From Rhodoferax sp. (GTDB lineage: Bacteria > Pseudomonadota > Gammaproteobacteria > Burkholderiales > Burkholderiaceae_C), in contig JACKLL010000002.1 of assembly GCA_024235935.1 (NCBI GenBank), forward strand, positions 62,001-126,000: a DNA stretch of 64,000 nucleotides, given 5' to 3'. Both the position numbers and the translations under genes were made by a program. Positions 1 to 7,422 of the stretch are shown in pieces (the first letter of the stretch is position 1; each line of letters starts with the position of its first letter). The notes beneath the pieces are model-generated. The model saw nothing but the letters and a program-made list of their open reading frames with translations, did no database searches and had not been told where the DNA came from.

Positions 1-112
1 GCTTCAGGAATTGCTCCATATCCTTCATGATGTCTTCGCGCGACAACAGGAACTCCAGCTCGCCGAGGCGGTCGGTGTAGCGGTCGAGTTGCTGGCGGAA
101 AAAGGCTTTCAT
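1..112 (-). CDS. prfA: Peptide chain release factor 1, N-terminal fragment (runs off the window)
   Basis: Only the first 37 codons are inside the window, read on the minus strand from the ATG at 112-110. They encode a short helical start (MKAFFRQQLDRYTDRLGELE, then FLLSREDIM) that matches the N terminus of class I release factor 1 in Burkholderiales. RF1 recognises UAA and UAG stop codons in the ribosomal A site. The position directly downstream of hemA is the well-known hemA-prfA arrangement and supports the call. The catalytic GGQ domain lies outside the window, so the identification rests on the N terminus and the context. Confidence 0.82.
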   Translation of the reverse strand, partial: MKAFFRQQLDRYTDRLGELEFLLSREDIMKDMEQFLK

Positions 113-191
113 GGCGGTGCTTCGGTGGCTCGCCTGGTCGGGTCAGGCGCGGGAACAAGGGAATTGCCGGGCCGCGGGGGCCGGCGCAGAA

Positions 192-214
192 GCTGTTCCG
201 CCGCGCGGAACAGC
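192..214 (-). terminator. Perfect 10-bp hairpin between hemA and prfA
   Basis: GCTGTTCCGC (192-201) pairs perfectly with GCGGAACAGC (205-214) across a 3-nt loop, 10 bp after the hemA stop codon. There is no T tract on the minus strand, so it is a weak candidate for an intrinsic terminator. It could instead be an mRNA-stabilising or attenuating hairpin between hemA and prfA. Confidence 0.45.
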
Positions 215-224
215 GCGGGCGTCG

Positions 225-1484
225 CTAACGCTCCTTGCGCAGGAAGAACTGCTGCACCGCAGAGCCGGCATGCTTGCGCGCATCTGCATCGCCGGCGCGC
301 AGCTCGGCCATGGCGCCGTGCAGCATCTTCTGCGTCAGTCCGCGGGACAGTGCCTCGAGCACCGCATCCACGTCTTCGCCCTTGGCCAGCAGCTTGCGGG
401 CACGGGCGATTTCGGCCTGGCGCCATTCGTCGGCCTGGGCGTTGAGCTGCTGGATCAGGGGGACCGCATCGCGCTGGTCGATCCAGTGCATGAAGCTCTG
501 TACGCCGGCGTCGATGATGACTTCGGCCTGCGCGACGGCGGCCTGGCGGTTGGCGCGCCCGGTCTGGACCACGTGCGCCAGGTCATCGACGGTATACAGG
601 TAGACGTCCTGCAGTTCCTTGACCTCGGGTTCGATGTCGCTGGGAACGGCCAGGTCGACCATGAACATCGGACGGTGCTTGCGGCGCTTGAGTGCGCGCT
701 CCACGGCGCCGAGCCCAACGATGGGCAGCGAACTGGCCGTGCAGCTGATGACGGCATCGAACTCGTGCAGGCGTTCGGGCAGGTCCGCCAGCCGCATGAC
801 GGTGCCGCCGAGCTGGGCGGCCAGTTTTTCGCCCCGTTCCAGCGTGCGGTTGGCCACGGTGATGGACTTGGGCTTGCGCGCGGCAAAATGGGTCGAGCAC
901 AACTCGATCATGTCGCCGGCGCCAATGAACAGGACCTTGACCTGGGCCAGATCCTCGAAAAGCTGGCTGGCCAGGCGTACCGTCGCCGCTGCCATGCTGA
1001 TGGAGTGGGCCCCGATTTCGGTCGAGGAGCGCACCTCCTTGGCGATCGAGAACGAGCGCTGAAACATCTGGCTCAGTGTGGTGCCGAGCGCGCCGGCCTG
1101 CTGGGCCACCCGCACGGCCTCCTTGAGCTGGCCCAGGATCTGCGGTTCGCCCAGCACCATGGAGTCCAGGCCACTGGCAACGCGGAAGGCATGGCGGGCA
1201 GCTAGACCGTCTTCCAGCGTGTAGGAGTGCGAGCGCAGGACTGCGCCGGAGACGCCGCCCGAGCGGGCCAGCCAGTCGAGCGCCGGTTCGAATTCAGCCC
1301 TGTCGCCGGCGCAATAGATCTCGGTCCGGTTGCAGGTGGAGATGATGGCGGCTTCCGGCGGACGCGTCAGCGACTGCCGCAGGCCCTGTAGCGTGGGTAC
1401 GATTTGCGCACTGTCGAACGCAAGCCGGCCGCGCAGATCCAGCGGCGCAGTCGTGTGGTTGATGCCAAGTGCCCAGACAGCCAT
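225..1484 (-). CDS. hemA: Glutamyl-tRNA reductase
   Basis: Catalyses the NADPH-dependent reduction of Glu-tRNA(Glu) to glutamate-1-semialdehyde, the first committed step of tetrapyrrole synthesis by the C5 pathway. The protein has 419 residues, the usual length. It starts MAVWALGINHTTAPLDLR and carries the active-site cysteine in STCNRTEIYC near residue 50, then GLDSMVLGEPQILGQLK, a Rossmann NADPH domain (VLFIGAGDMIEL near 187) and the C-terminal dimerisation helices. The start at 1484 is only 38 bp from a divergent small membrane-protein gene. A perfect TATAAT lies on the minus strand at 1503-1508. The stop is followed by a strong hairpin and then prfA. Confidence 0.97.
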   Translation of the reverse strand: MAVWALGINHTTAPLDLRGRLAFDSAQIVPTLQGLRQSLTRPPEAAIISTCNRTEIYCAGDRAEFEPALDWLARSGGVSGAVLRSHSYTLEDGLAARHAFRVASGLDSMVLGEPQILGQLKEAVRVAQQAGALGTTLSQMFQRSFSIAKEVRSSTEIGAHSISMAAATVRLASQLFEDLAQVKVLFIGAGDMIELCSTHFAARKPKSITVANRTLERGEKLAAQLGGTVMRLADLPERLHEFDAVISCTASSLPIVGLGAVERALKRRKHRPMFMVDLAVPSDIEPEVKELQDVYLYTVDDLAHVVQTGRANRQAAVAQAEVIIDAGVQSFMHWIDQRDAVPLIQQLNAQADEWRQAEIARARKLLAKGEDVDAVLEALSRGLTQKMLHGAMAELRAGDADARKHAGSAVQQFFLRKER

Positions 1485-1502
1485 ATAGTCGAATTTGTGC
1501 CG

Positions 1503-1508
1503 ATTATA
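1503..1508 (-). promoter_or_regulatory. Candidate -10 box for hemA
   Basis: The minus strand reads TATAAT here, 18 bp before the hemA start codon, which would give a leader of only about a dozen bases. I see no good -35 at 16-18 bp spacing; that region already lies inside the start of the divergent gene. The call rests on the perfect -10 hexamer and its place in a 38-bp divergent gap. Confidence 0.4.
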
Positions 1509-1522
1509 AAATTGGCGCCGCC

Positions 1523-1801
1523 ATGGGTGTTCCTGACCTGATAAACCACGTATTCAATTTTGCGCTTCCGGCCGTGGCCGTGGGGCTGATGCTGCCGTCT
1601 TTGACCCGTTTTTCAGCGCTCGGGCGGCAAGCCCGGCCGGGATTCTGGTGGCAAGGCCTGGTCAATGTCGTGGCCGGCCTGCTGGCGCTGGCCGGCGGCC
1701 TGTGGTTCTGGGGCCACGATGGCAAGCTGGCGAGCTACCTGGCCATGGTCGTGGCCTGTGCCAGCACCCAGTGGCTGATGCTGGGTGCCTGGCGGCGCTG
1801 A
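1523..1801 (+). CDS. Small hypothetical membrane protein
   Basis: I do not recognise a named family. The ATG at 1523 gives 92 residues beginning MGVPDLINHVFNFALPAVAV; upstream in-frame codons would run back into hemA, so they were not used. About three hydrophobic stretches are visible (residues about 10-28, 45-62 and 70-88), separated by short loops with Arg-rich ends (ALGRQARPG, then WRR at the terminus). This suggests a small integral inner-membrane protein with three spans. It is divergent from hemA with a 38-bp gap. Such small proteins beside hemA are seen in related bacteria, but no function can be inferred. Confidence 0.6.
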   Translation: MGVPDLINHVFNFALPAVAVGLMLPSLTRFSALGRQARPGFWWQGLVNVVAGLLALAGGLWFWGHDGKLASYLAMVVACASTQWLMLGAWRR

Positions 1802-1826
1802 GGGTGGATTTCCCGGCCTGCCCCAC

Positions 1827-2681
1827 TTAATCTGCCGGGACCATTGGTGTCGGCAGGTGCAGGCCGTCCACCCAGGGATGGTCGGGCTCGGATATCGATA
1901 CCTGGTCCCGGCCTGCGGATTTGGCCAGATATAGCGCCGTGTCGGCTCTTCGGACCAGTTCCTCCAGCGTCGGCGTCTGCCCCGGATACATGCCGGCTGC
2001 ACCCAGGCTGGCCGTCACCGCCACCGTCTGTCCATTGACCATGATCGAGGGGGGTGCAAGCATCATTTCACGCACCCGCTCCGCCAACTGGCGCGCCTGT
2101 GCCAGCGGGGTGTTGGGCAGCAGCATGATGAACTCTTCGCCGCCCCAGCGCGCCAGCAGATCGGTGGTGCGCAAGGCCTGCCGGCAACGGTTCGCGACCT
2201 GCACAAGGACCTCGTCACCGCCCAGGTGGCCTACGGAGTCGTTGATGGACTTGAAATGGTCGACGTCCAGCACCATGAGTGCCAGTGGCTGGCCATGGCG
2301 CTGCGCGAGTTCGATTTCGCGCTGGGCCGCCGGCATGAAATGCCGGCGATTGCTCAGGCCGGTCAGGGCGTCCTGCATCGCCAGTTCGTGCGCGCGGTCC
2401 CAGGCCTGGTCCAGCGAGACCACCAGAAATACGCATACGCCACCAAAAACCAGGGTCAGGGGAATCGGCACCAGCAGCGAGATCCAGAAGGCGCTGCCCA
2501 TGGCGCTGCGGTCGGTCGCGGCCAGGAAAAGCCAGGTCAGGCCCAGTGAGCCGAAAGAACTGACAAGACACAGCAGCACCGTGGCGCGCAGGACTCCGAG
2601 CCTGCTGACCATGCGCGAAAAGCGCCGGAAACCTGGCCGAGGATCCGCACCGTCGATTGCAGAGGGGCCAAGGATTGTCAT
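1827..2681 (-). CDS. Diguanylate cyclase (GGDEF), membrane-anchored
   Basis: Predicted to condense two GTP into cyclic di-GMP. I place the start at the ATG at 2681 (MTILGPSAIDGADPRPGF), giving 284 residues, because the residues further upstream look non-coding. Two hydrophobic segments follow (about residues 35-58 and 67-92), then a linker and a complete GGDEF domain: DALTGLSNRRHF, DVDHFKSINDSVGH and the active-site signature WGGEEF. An RxxD motif (RTTD) lies exactly five residues before GGEEF, so the product-inhibition I-site is intact. There is no recognisable periplasmic sensor; the loop between the membrane spans is short. It lies 86 bp behind pepE on the same strand and may be a separate unit. 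Confidence 0.88.
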   Translation of the reverse strand: MTILGPSAIDGADPRPGFRRFSRMVSRLGVLRATVLLCLVSSFGSLGLTWLFLAATDRSAMGSAFWISLLVPIPLTLVFGGVCVFLVVSLDQAWDRAHELAMQDALTGLSNRRHFMPAAQREIELAQRHGQPLALMVLDVDHFKSINDSVGHLGGDEVLVQVANRCRQALRTTDLLARWGGEEFIMLLPNTPLAQARQLAERVREMMLAPPSIMVNGQTVAVTASLGAAGMYPGQTPTLEELVRRADTALYLAKSAGRDQVSISEPDHPWVDGLHLPTPMVPAD

Positions 2682-2767
2682 GGCGCGTATTGTCGGCGAG
2701 GCGACCCCGACTGAGATTTCATTGCTGGGGTTATCCGGTGACCCGGTCACGCGCGTTCGGTACCCGC

Positions 2768-3493
2768 TCAGGCCGGGTCCAGCGGCCCGCTTTCGAGCAT
2801 GACCGGCGCGCGGCCGCTGCGGAACCACCAGGCACTGTGGGGCCCGTGCAAGCTGTGCCGGGTTCCGTCGACCTCGATCCAGTTGCCTTCGGGCAGGCCG
2901 AGCACGGGCCGATCAGGGTTCTTGACCAGGAACTCGGCGATGCGCTGGTTGCGCGTTTCGCCCTGATGCCCGACTGGCAGCGCATTGGTGTAGTGCGCAT
3001 TGATCTGAAACGCAACCAGGCCCAGGGCATCGAACCCGCCCGGATCGACGATCGGCATGTCGTTGGTGGTGGCAATCGACGGGCTTGCGAGAACCGAGCC
3101 AGCGCTCCATCCGACATAGGGCAGACCTTTTGCCACGGCGTCACGGATTGGCTGCAGCCCGCCGCGCTGGCGCAAGGCCTGGAGCAGGCAGAACGTGTTG
3201 CCGCCGCCGACCAGCAGCATCTCGGCCGACGCAATGGCCTGCCCCAGGTCGGCACACTGGTGGGCGCCCTGCAGGCGCAGTCCGACCGGCTCCAGCGCCT
3301 GTTGCGCCAAGGCCAGGTAGTCGTCCCAGGAGGTGGTGGTGCCGGCAAACGGAATGAACAGGGCCGTCTTGCGGCTGCCGGCAAACCGCGTCAGCGCTGC
3401 GCGCGCATGCACCAGGTACTGCCCGGCAGGGTTGCGCGAGTTGCTCAGCAGCAGCAGGCGCGGCGCCGTATCGACGGCAGGGGAGCTGGGCAT
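2768..3493 (-). CDS. pepE: Dipeptidase E (alpha-aspartyl dipeptidase, family S51)
   Basis: Predicted to hydrolyse dipeptides with an N-terminal aspartate. The 241-residue protein has the S51 fold markers: LLVGGGNTF near residue 93, the nucleophile elbow GWSAGSV with Ser130, and a downstream His in QINAHYTN (His167); the tail ELPEGNW-type segment appears as GLPEGNWIEVDG. The length matches the E. coli and Salmonella enzymes (about 229). The gene starts only 9 bp after the ugpQ stop codon, so it is very likely the last gene of the ugp operon. That is unusual and may reflect peptide scavenging alongside phosphodiester use. The alternative, cyanophycinase of the same fold, is less likely because the protein is short and has no export signal. 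Confidence 0.87.
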   Translation of the reverse strand: MPSSPAVDTAPRLLLLSNSRNPAGQYLVHARAALTRFAGSRKTALFIPFAGTTTSWDDYLALAQQALEPVGLRLQGAHQCADLGQAIASAEMLLVGGGNTFCLLQALRQRGGLQPIRDAVAKGLPYVGWSAGSVLASPSIATTNDMPIVDPGGFDALGLVAFQINAHYTNALPVGHQGETRNQRIAEFLVKNPDRPVLGLPEGNWIEVDGTRHSLHGPHSAWWFRSGRAPVMLESGPLDPA

Positions 3494-3502
3494 GGCGCGG
3501 CC

Positions 3503-4243
3503 TCAGGCGGGCGAGAACAGGTCGACCCGGTCGGTGATGATGCCGTCGGTGCCCAGGTCCAGCAGCCGCTGCGCGATCCACTCATCGTTGACGGTGTAGC
3601 TCAGGCAGCGCAATCCGGCGCCGTGCGCTGCGGCGACCGTGCCGGTGTCCCACAGGCTGTAGTGGCAGACGATGGCGACGCAGTCGAGCCGGCTGGCCAG
3701 GTCCAGCCAGTCCGCCCGGGGTTTGTCGAGCAACAGGCCGCGCGGCAGTGCCGGTGCGATTGCCTGGGCGCCCTCGAGCGCCGCCACGTCGAACGACGTC
3801 ATGAGGGGCGGGATGGGGGATTGCGCCCACAGGCGGGCCGCATGGCGCGCCACCACCTCGCCGGTATGGCGTTCGGTGCCCGGCGTCGGCTTGATTTCGA
3901 TATTCAGCAGGTGCCCGTTGTGCAGGCAGAAGCGGGCGATGTTCTCCAGACTGGGCAGGCCTTCACCAGCGTACCGGCGTGAATGCCAGCTGCCGGCGTC
4001 GCGCTGCGAGAGCATGTGCCAGGGATGGTCACCGCCGATACCCGTCCCGTCGGTGGTGCGCCGCAGGTCTGCGTCGTGCATCAGGAACGGGACTCCGTCC
4101 TGGCTGAGCTTGACGTCGCATTCGAACATCCGGTAGCCGTGGCTGGCGCCCAGGCGCAAGGCTGCCAGTGTGTTTTCCGGGGCCAGCTTGCCGGCGCCCC
4201 GGTGGGCAATCCAGCGCGGGTACGGCCAGGCAGGGTTTGTCAC
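3503..4243 (-). CDS. ugpQ: Glycerophosphodiester phosphodiesterase
   Basis: Hydrolyses glycerophosphodiesters to glycerol-3-phosphate and an alcohol in the cytosol. The 246-residue protein opens with the GDPD signature HRGAGKLAPENT, followed by the metal-binding ECDVKLSQDGVPFLMHD with conserved Glu, Asp and His, and ends with the TIM-barrel strand near NDEWIAQRLLDLGTDGIITD. No signal peptide is present, as for cytosolic UgpQ. The start is a GTG that overlaps the ugpC stop in GTGA, indicating translational coupling. It completes the set ugpB-A-E-C-Q, so imported glycerophosphodiesters can be used as a phosphate source. Confidence 0.95.
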   Translation of the reverse strand: MTNPAWPYPRWIAHRGAGKLAPENTLAALRLGASHGYRMFECDVKLSQDGVPFLMHDADLRRTTDGTGIGGDHPWHMLSQRDAGSWHSRRYAGEGLPSLENIARFCLHNGHLLNIEIKPTPGTERHTGEVVARHAARLWAQSPIPPLMTSFDVAALEGAQAIAPALPRGLLLDKPRADWLDLASRLDCVAIVCHYSLWDTGTVAAAHGAGLRCLSYTVNDEWIAQRLLDLGTDGIITDRVDLFSPA

Positions 4244-5256
4244 AGACGTTTGCCCGTCTTGGCGTCGAACGCGTGCAGCCGATCGGGTCGCGGCGTCACA
4301 TGGATGGTGGCGCCGATGGCCGGCACGGCATCCGCTTCTTCGGTACGGATGATCACCATCTCCTGACCCGTGCCATGCGACCAGCGGCCATAGACCAGCC
4401 GTTCCGCACCCAGCATTTCAACCGCCTCGACGCGCAGGGCCCAGCCGGTTTCCGTGATGTCCAGGTGCTCTGGCCGGATGCCGACAATGGTGTCCGCGCG
4501 GGCGTCGGGAGCGTCGCGCAACAGGTTCATCGGCGGTGATCCGATGAAGCTGGCCACAAACGTCGTCGCGGGCCGGGTGTAGACCTCCTCGGGGGTGCCG
4601 AACTGCTCCATGACGCCGCCGTTCATGACGATCATGCGCTGGGCCAGCGTCATGGCTTCGACCTGGTCATGGGTCACGAAGAGCGAGGTGATGCCGAGTT
4701 CGCGGTGCAGCTTCTGGATCTCGAGCCGGGTCTGGGCCCGCAGCTTGGCATCCAGGTTGCTCAGCGGCTCGTCGAACAGGAACACCTGGGGCTGGCGCAC
4801 GATGGCCCGGCCCATGGCCACGCGCTGGCGCTGGCCGCCGGAGAGTTCGCGCGGCTTGCGTGCCAGATAGGGGGCCAGTTCCAGAATGCCGGCGGCCTTG
4901 TCGACCCGGGTCTTGATCTCGCTGACCGGTACCTTCGCGATCTTCAGCGCATAGGCCATGTTGTCGAACACGGTCATGTGCGGATACAGCGCGTAGTTCT
5001 GGAACACCATCGCGATGTCCCGGTCGGCCGGCTCCATCTGGTTGACGACCTTGTCGCCGATGAGAATCTCGCCGTCGCTGATTTCCTCCAGCCCGGCGAC
5101 CATGCGCAGCAGTGTCGACTTGCCGCAGCCCGACGGGCCGACGATGACGATGAATTCACCATCCCGGATCTCGGCGTTGACGCCGTGGATGACCTGGTTG
5201 CTGGTTTTGCCGCGGCCGTAGCGCTTGACGACGTTCTTGAGTTGTACCGATGCCAT
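4240..5256 (-). CDS. ugpC: sn-Glycerol-3-phosphate ABC transporter, ATP-binding subunit
   Basis: This is the ATPase that drives import of glycerol-3-phosphate and glycerophosphodiesters. It has 338 residues. Walker A is GPSGCGKST near residue 37, the Q loop follows in FQNYALYPHMTV, the ABC signature is LSGGQRQRVAMGRA and Walker B is VFLFDEPLSNLDA with the H loop in VTHDQVEAM. A C-terminal TOBE-type regulatory domain (GIRPEHLDI onward) places it in the MalK/UgpC (CUT1) group. It lies 19 bp after ugpE and overlaps ugpQ by 4 nt. Confidence 0.95.
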   Translation of the reverse strand: MASVQLKNVVKRYGRGKTSNQVIHGVNAEIRDGEFIVIVGPSGCGKSTLLRMVAGLEEISDGEILIGDKVVNQMEPADRDIAMVFQNYALYPHMTVFDNMAYALKIAKVPVSEIKTRVDKAAGILELAPYLARKPRELSGGQRQRVAMGRAIVRQPQVFLFDEPLSNLDAKLRAQTRLEIQKLHRELGITSLFVTHDQVEAMTLAQRMIVMNGGVMEQFGTPEEVYTRPATTFVASFIGSPPMNLLRDAPDARADTIVGIRPEHLDITETGWALRVEAVEMLGAERLVYGRWSHGTGQEMVIIRTEEADAVPAIGATIHVTPRPDRLHAFDAKTGKRL

Positions 5257-5275
5257 GAGTGATTGCCTTGCGCGC

Positions 5276-6124
5276 CTATTTTTCCGTATCCACCAGACCC
5301 TTGACGAACCATTTCTGCATCAGCAGCACGACCAGGGCCGGTGGCAGCATGGCCAGAATGGCCGTGGCCATCACCAGATTCCACTCGGTGAGCGCGTCAC
5401 CGCCGACGATCATGCGCTTGATGCCGATCACCGCCGTGTACATCGACTCGTCGTTGGTGATGAGCAGGGGCCACAGGTACTGGTTCCAGCCATAGATGAA
5501 CTGGATCACGAACAAGGCTGCGATCGTCGTCGATGACAGGGGCAGCAGCACGTCGAAGAAGAATCGCATCGGTCCGGCGCCGTCCATCCGTGCGGCTTCG
5601 GCCAGCTCGTCCGGAACCGTCAGGAAGAACTGCCGGAACAGGAAGGTGGCAGTGGCCGATGCGATCAGCGGCAGTGTGAGGCCGGCATAGCTGTCGAGCA
5701 TGCCCAGGTCGGCGACCACCTTGTAGGTCGGGATGATGCGCACCTCGACTGGCAGCATCAGCGTCACGAAGATCATCCAGAAGAAGAAGTTGCGCAGTGG
5801 AAACCGGAAATAGACGATGGCGAAGGCGCTGATGATGGAGATGGCGATCTTGCCGACGGCAATGACCAGCGCCATGATCAGGCTGTTGAGCATCATCGGG
5901 GCCACCGGCGCCGATGAGCCGCGTGTCGAACCGGCACCCAGCACCTGCGCGTAGTTGGCCCAGAACTGGTCACCCGGAAGCAGGCGCATCGGAACCTCCA
6001 GCACCTGCTCGAGCGTCAGCGTCGACGCGACGAAGGTCACATAGAGCGGAAACGCGATGACGATGATGCCCAGGATCAGACCCGCATGGGTCAGGAAGGT
6101 GAGCAGGGGGCGGCGTTCGACCAT
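5276..6124 (-). CDS. ugpE: sn-Glycerol-3-phosphate ABC transporter permease
   Basis: This is the second inner-membrane permease of the Ugp importer, in the MalG family. It has 282 residues with about six transmembrane segments, starting with LLTFLTHAGLILGIIVIAFP near residue 10. The EAA loop that docks onto the ATPase is visible as ELAEAARMDGAGPMRFFFDV around residue 185. The end WFVKGLVDTEK is typical of UgpE/MalG proteins. The gap to ugpA upstream (157 bp) is unusually long for this operon and holds a GC-rich palindromic element. Confidence 0.95.
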   Translation of the reverse strand: MVERRPLLTFLTHAGLILGIIVIAFPLYVTFVASTLTLEQVLEVPMRLLPGDQFWANYAQVLGAGSTRGSSAPVAPMMLNSLIMALVIAVGKIAISIISAFAIVYFRFPLRNFFFWMIFVTLMLPVEVRIIPTYKVVADLGMLDSYAGLTLPLIASATATFLFRQFFLTVPDELAEAARMDGAGPMRFFFDVLLPLSSTTIAALFVIQFIYGWNQYLWPLLITNDESMYTAVIGIKRMIVGGDALTEWNLVMATAILAMLPPALVVLLMQKWFVKGLVDTEK

Positions 6125-6205
6125 ATATCAGTTTTCCACGGCGCTGCGCGCCACCCGCAGGGCGTGAAAGGTCCAGGGGCCGCCGCGCACGGCCGCTCCG
6201 AAGTG

Positions 6206-6251
6206 GCCGGCCCGCCCCCCAGTGGGGGGTTCGGCCGGCTTACACGCAGTG
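6206..6251 (-). repeat. Palindromic intergenic element in the ugpA-ugpE gap (copy 1)
   Basis: On the minus strand this begins with CACTGCGTGTAA (6251-6240) and continues into a nested palindrome: GGCCGGC (6233-6239) pairs with GCCGGCC (6206-6212), and inside it a C6 run (6215-6220) pairs with a G6 run (6224-6229) around the trinucleotide AGT. A second element with the same head, CACTTCGTGTAA, and a C/G-run core lies at 57814-57870. This looks like a dispersed, non-coding repeat family of the kind common in Comamonadaceae genomes. In mRNA it would form a very stable hairpin inside the ugp transcript. Confidence 0.6.
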
Positions 6252-6281
6252 AAGCCGGACAGACAGGGGGCGTCTTTCATA

Positions 6282-7163
6282 TCAGTAGTTGACCTTGCGT
6301 TCGACGAAACGGAACTGCGCGACCGTGAGCGCGATAACGATCACCATCAGCACCGCCGACTGTGCCGACGAGCCGCCCAGGTCGGCCGACTTCACGCCGT
6401 CGACAAAGACCTTGTAGACCAGGATCTGCGTTGCGCCGGCGGGGCCGCCCTGGGTGGTCGCGTCGATGACGCCAAAGGTGTCGAAGAACGCGTAGACGAT
6501 GTTCACCACCAGCAGGAAGAAGGTGACCGGCGACAGCAGCGGGAAGACGATGGTCCAGAAGCGCCGCATCGGGCGGGCGCCATCGATGGCCGCAGCTTCG
6601 ATCAGCGAGCGCGGAATCGATTGCAGACCGGCCAGGAAAAACAGGAAGTTGTAGGAGATCTGCTTCCAGATCGACGCGATCACGATCAGCAGCATCGCCT
6701 GGTCGCCTTGCAGCACCCAGTTCCAGTCGATGCCGAACTGCTTGAGTGCAAAGGTCACGATGCCGATCGATGGAGCGAACAGAAAGCCCCACAAAACGCC
6801 GGCGACGGCCGCAGCCACGGCGTAGGGCCAGATCAGCAGTGCGCGGTAGGCCAGTGCGCCCTTGACGACACGGTCGGCCATCACCGCCATCAGCAACGCA
6901 ATGACGATGCCGCCACTGGCCACCAGCAGCGAGAAAACGGCCGTGACCTTGAAGGAATCGAGATAGGCCTGGTCGCCCAGCAGGTAGCGGAAATTCTCCA
7001 GCCCGGCAAACGTTACGTTCATGCCGAACGCATCCTGACTCTGGAACGAGTACCACAGGGCCTGACCTGCCGGCCAGAAAAAGAAGATCACCGTGATGGC
7101 CAGTTGCGGTGCAACCAGCAGGTACGGCAGCCAGCGGGAACGGAAGACGACGCGCTTTTCCAT
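6282..7163 (-). CDS. ugpA: sn-Glycerol-3-phosphate ABC transporter permease
   Basis: This is the first inner-membrane permease of the Ugp importer, in the MalF family. It has 293 residues and begins MEKRVVFRSRWLPYLLVAPQ, with about six transmembrane helices. The EAA loop appears as SLIEAAAIDGARPMRRFWTI near residue 195. Typical UgpA landmarks, such as YSFQSQDAFG near residue 40 and VNIVYAFFDTFGVIDATTQG near residue 222, are present. It follows ugpB after about 260 bp that hold a hairpin, a layout seen in binding-protein operons where the first gene is expressed most. Confidence 0.95.
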   Translation of the reverse strand: MEKRVVFRSRWLPYLLVAPQLAITVIFFFWPAGQALWYSFQSQDAFGMNVTFAGLENFRYLLGDQAYLDSFKVTAVFSLLVASGGIVIALLMAVMADRVVKGALAYRALLIWPYAVAAAVAGVLWGFLFAPSIGIVTFALKQFGIDWNWVLQGDQAMLLIVIASIWKQISYNFLFFLAGLQSIPRSLIEAAAIDGARPMRRFWTIVFPLLSPVTFFLLVVNIVYAFFDTFGVIDATTQGGPAGATQILVYKVFVDGVKSADLGGSSAQSAVLMVIVIALTVAQFRFVERKVNY

Positions 7164-7373
7164 ATCAGCAATGCCTGTCCGGTCCCACAGTGCACCTCAC
7201 GCCATGCGGGAGTGACGGGCGCAAGAAACGCAAGGGCAGGTTCATGTCGGCGACAGACGGGTCGCGCCCGATGGATGGAGAGATTTCAAATGGAGCCGCG
7301 CCGGCCGTGGACAGATCCATCAGGGACCGGTGAACGGCTGAGGCGCGAGGGAGTGGCATTGTACAAACGTCAA

Positions 7374-7403
7374 GCCGGCCGCCACCCGGAGGCAGCGGCC
7401 GGC
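7374..7403 (-). terminator. Perfect 9-bp hairpin directly after ugpB
   Basis: GCCGGCCGC (7374-7382) and GCGGCCGGC (7395-7403) form a perfect 9-bp stem with a 12-nt loop, 20 bp past the ugpB stop. No U tract follows on the minus strand. It could cause partial termination or protect the ugpB mRNA 3' end so that the binding protein outnumbers the permeases, as is known for malE and similar genes. Confidence 0.5.
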
Positions 7404-7422
7404 ATTCCAGGGGTGAGCCGGA

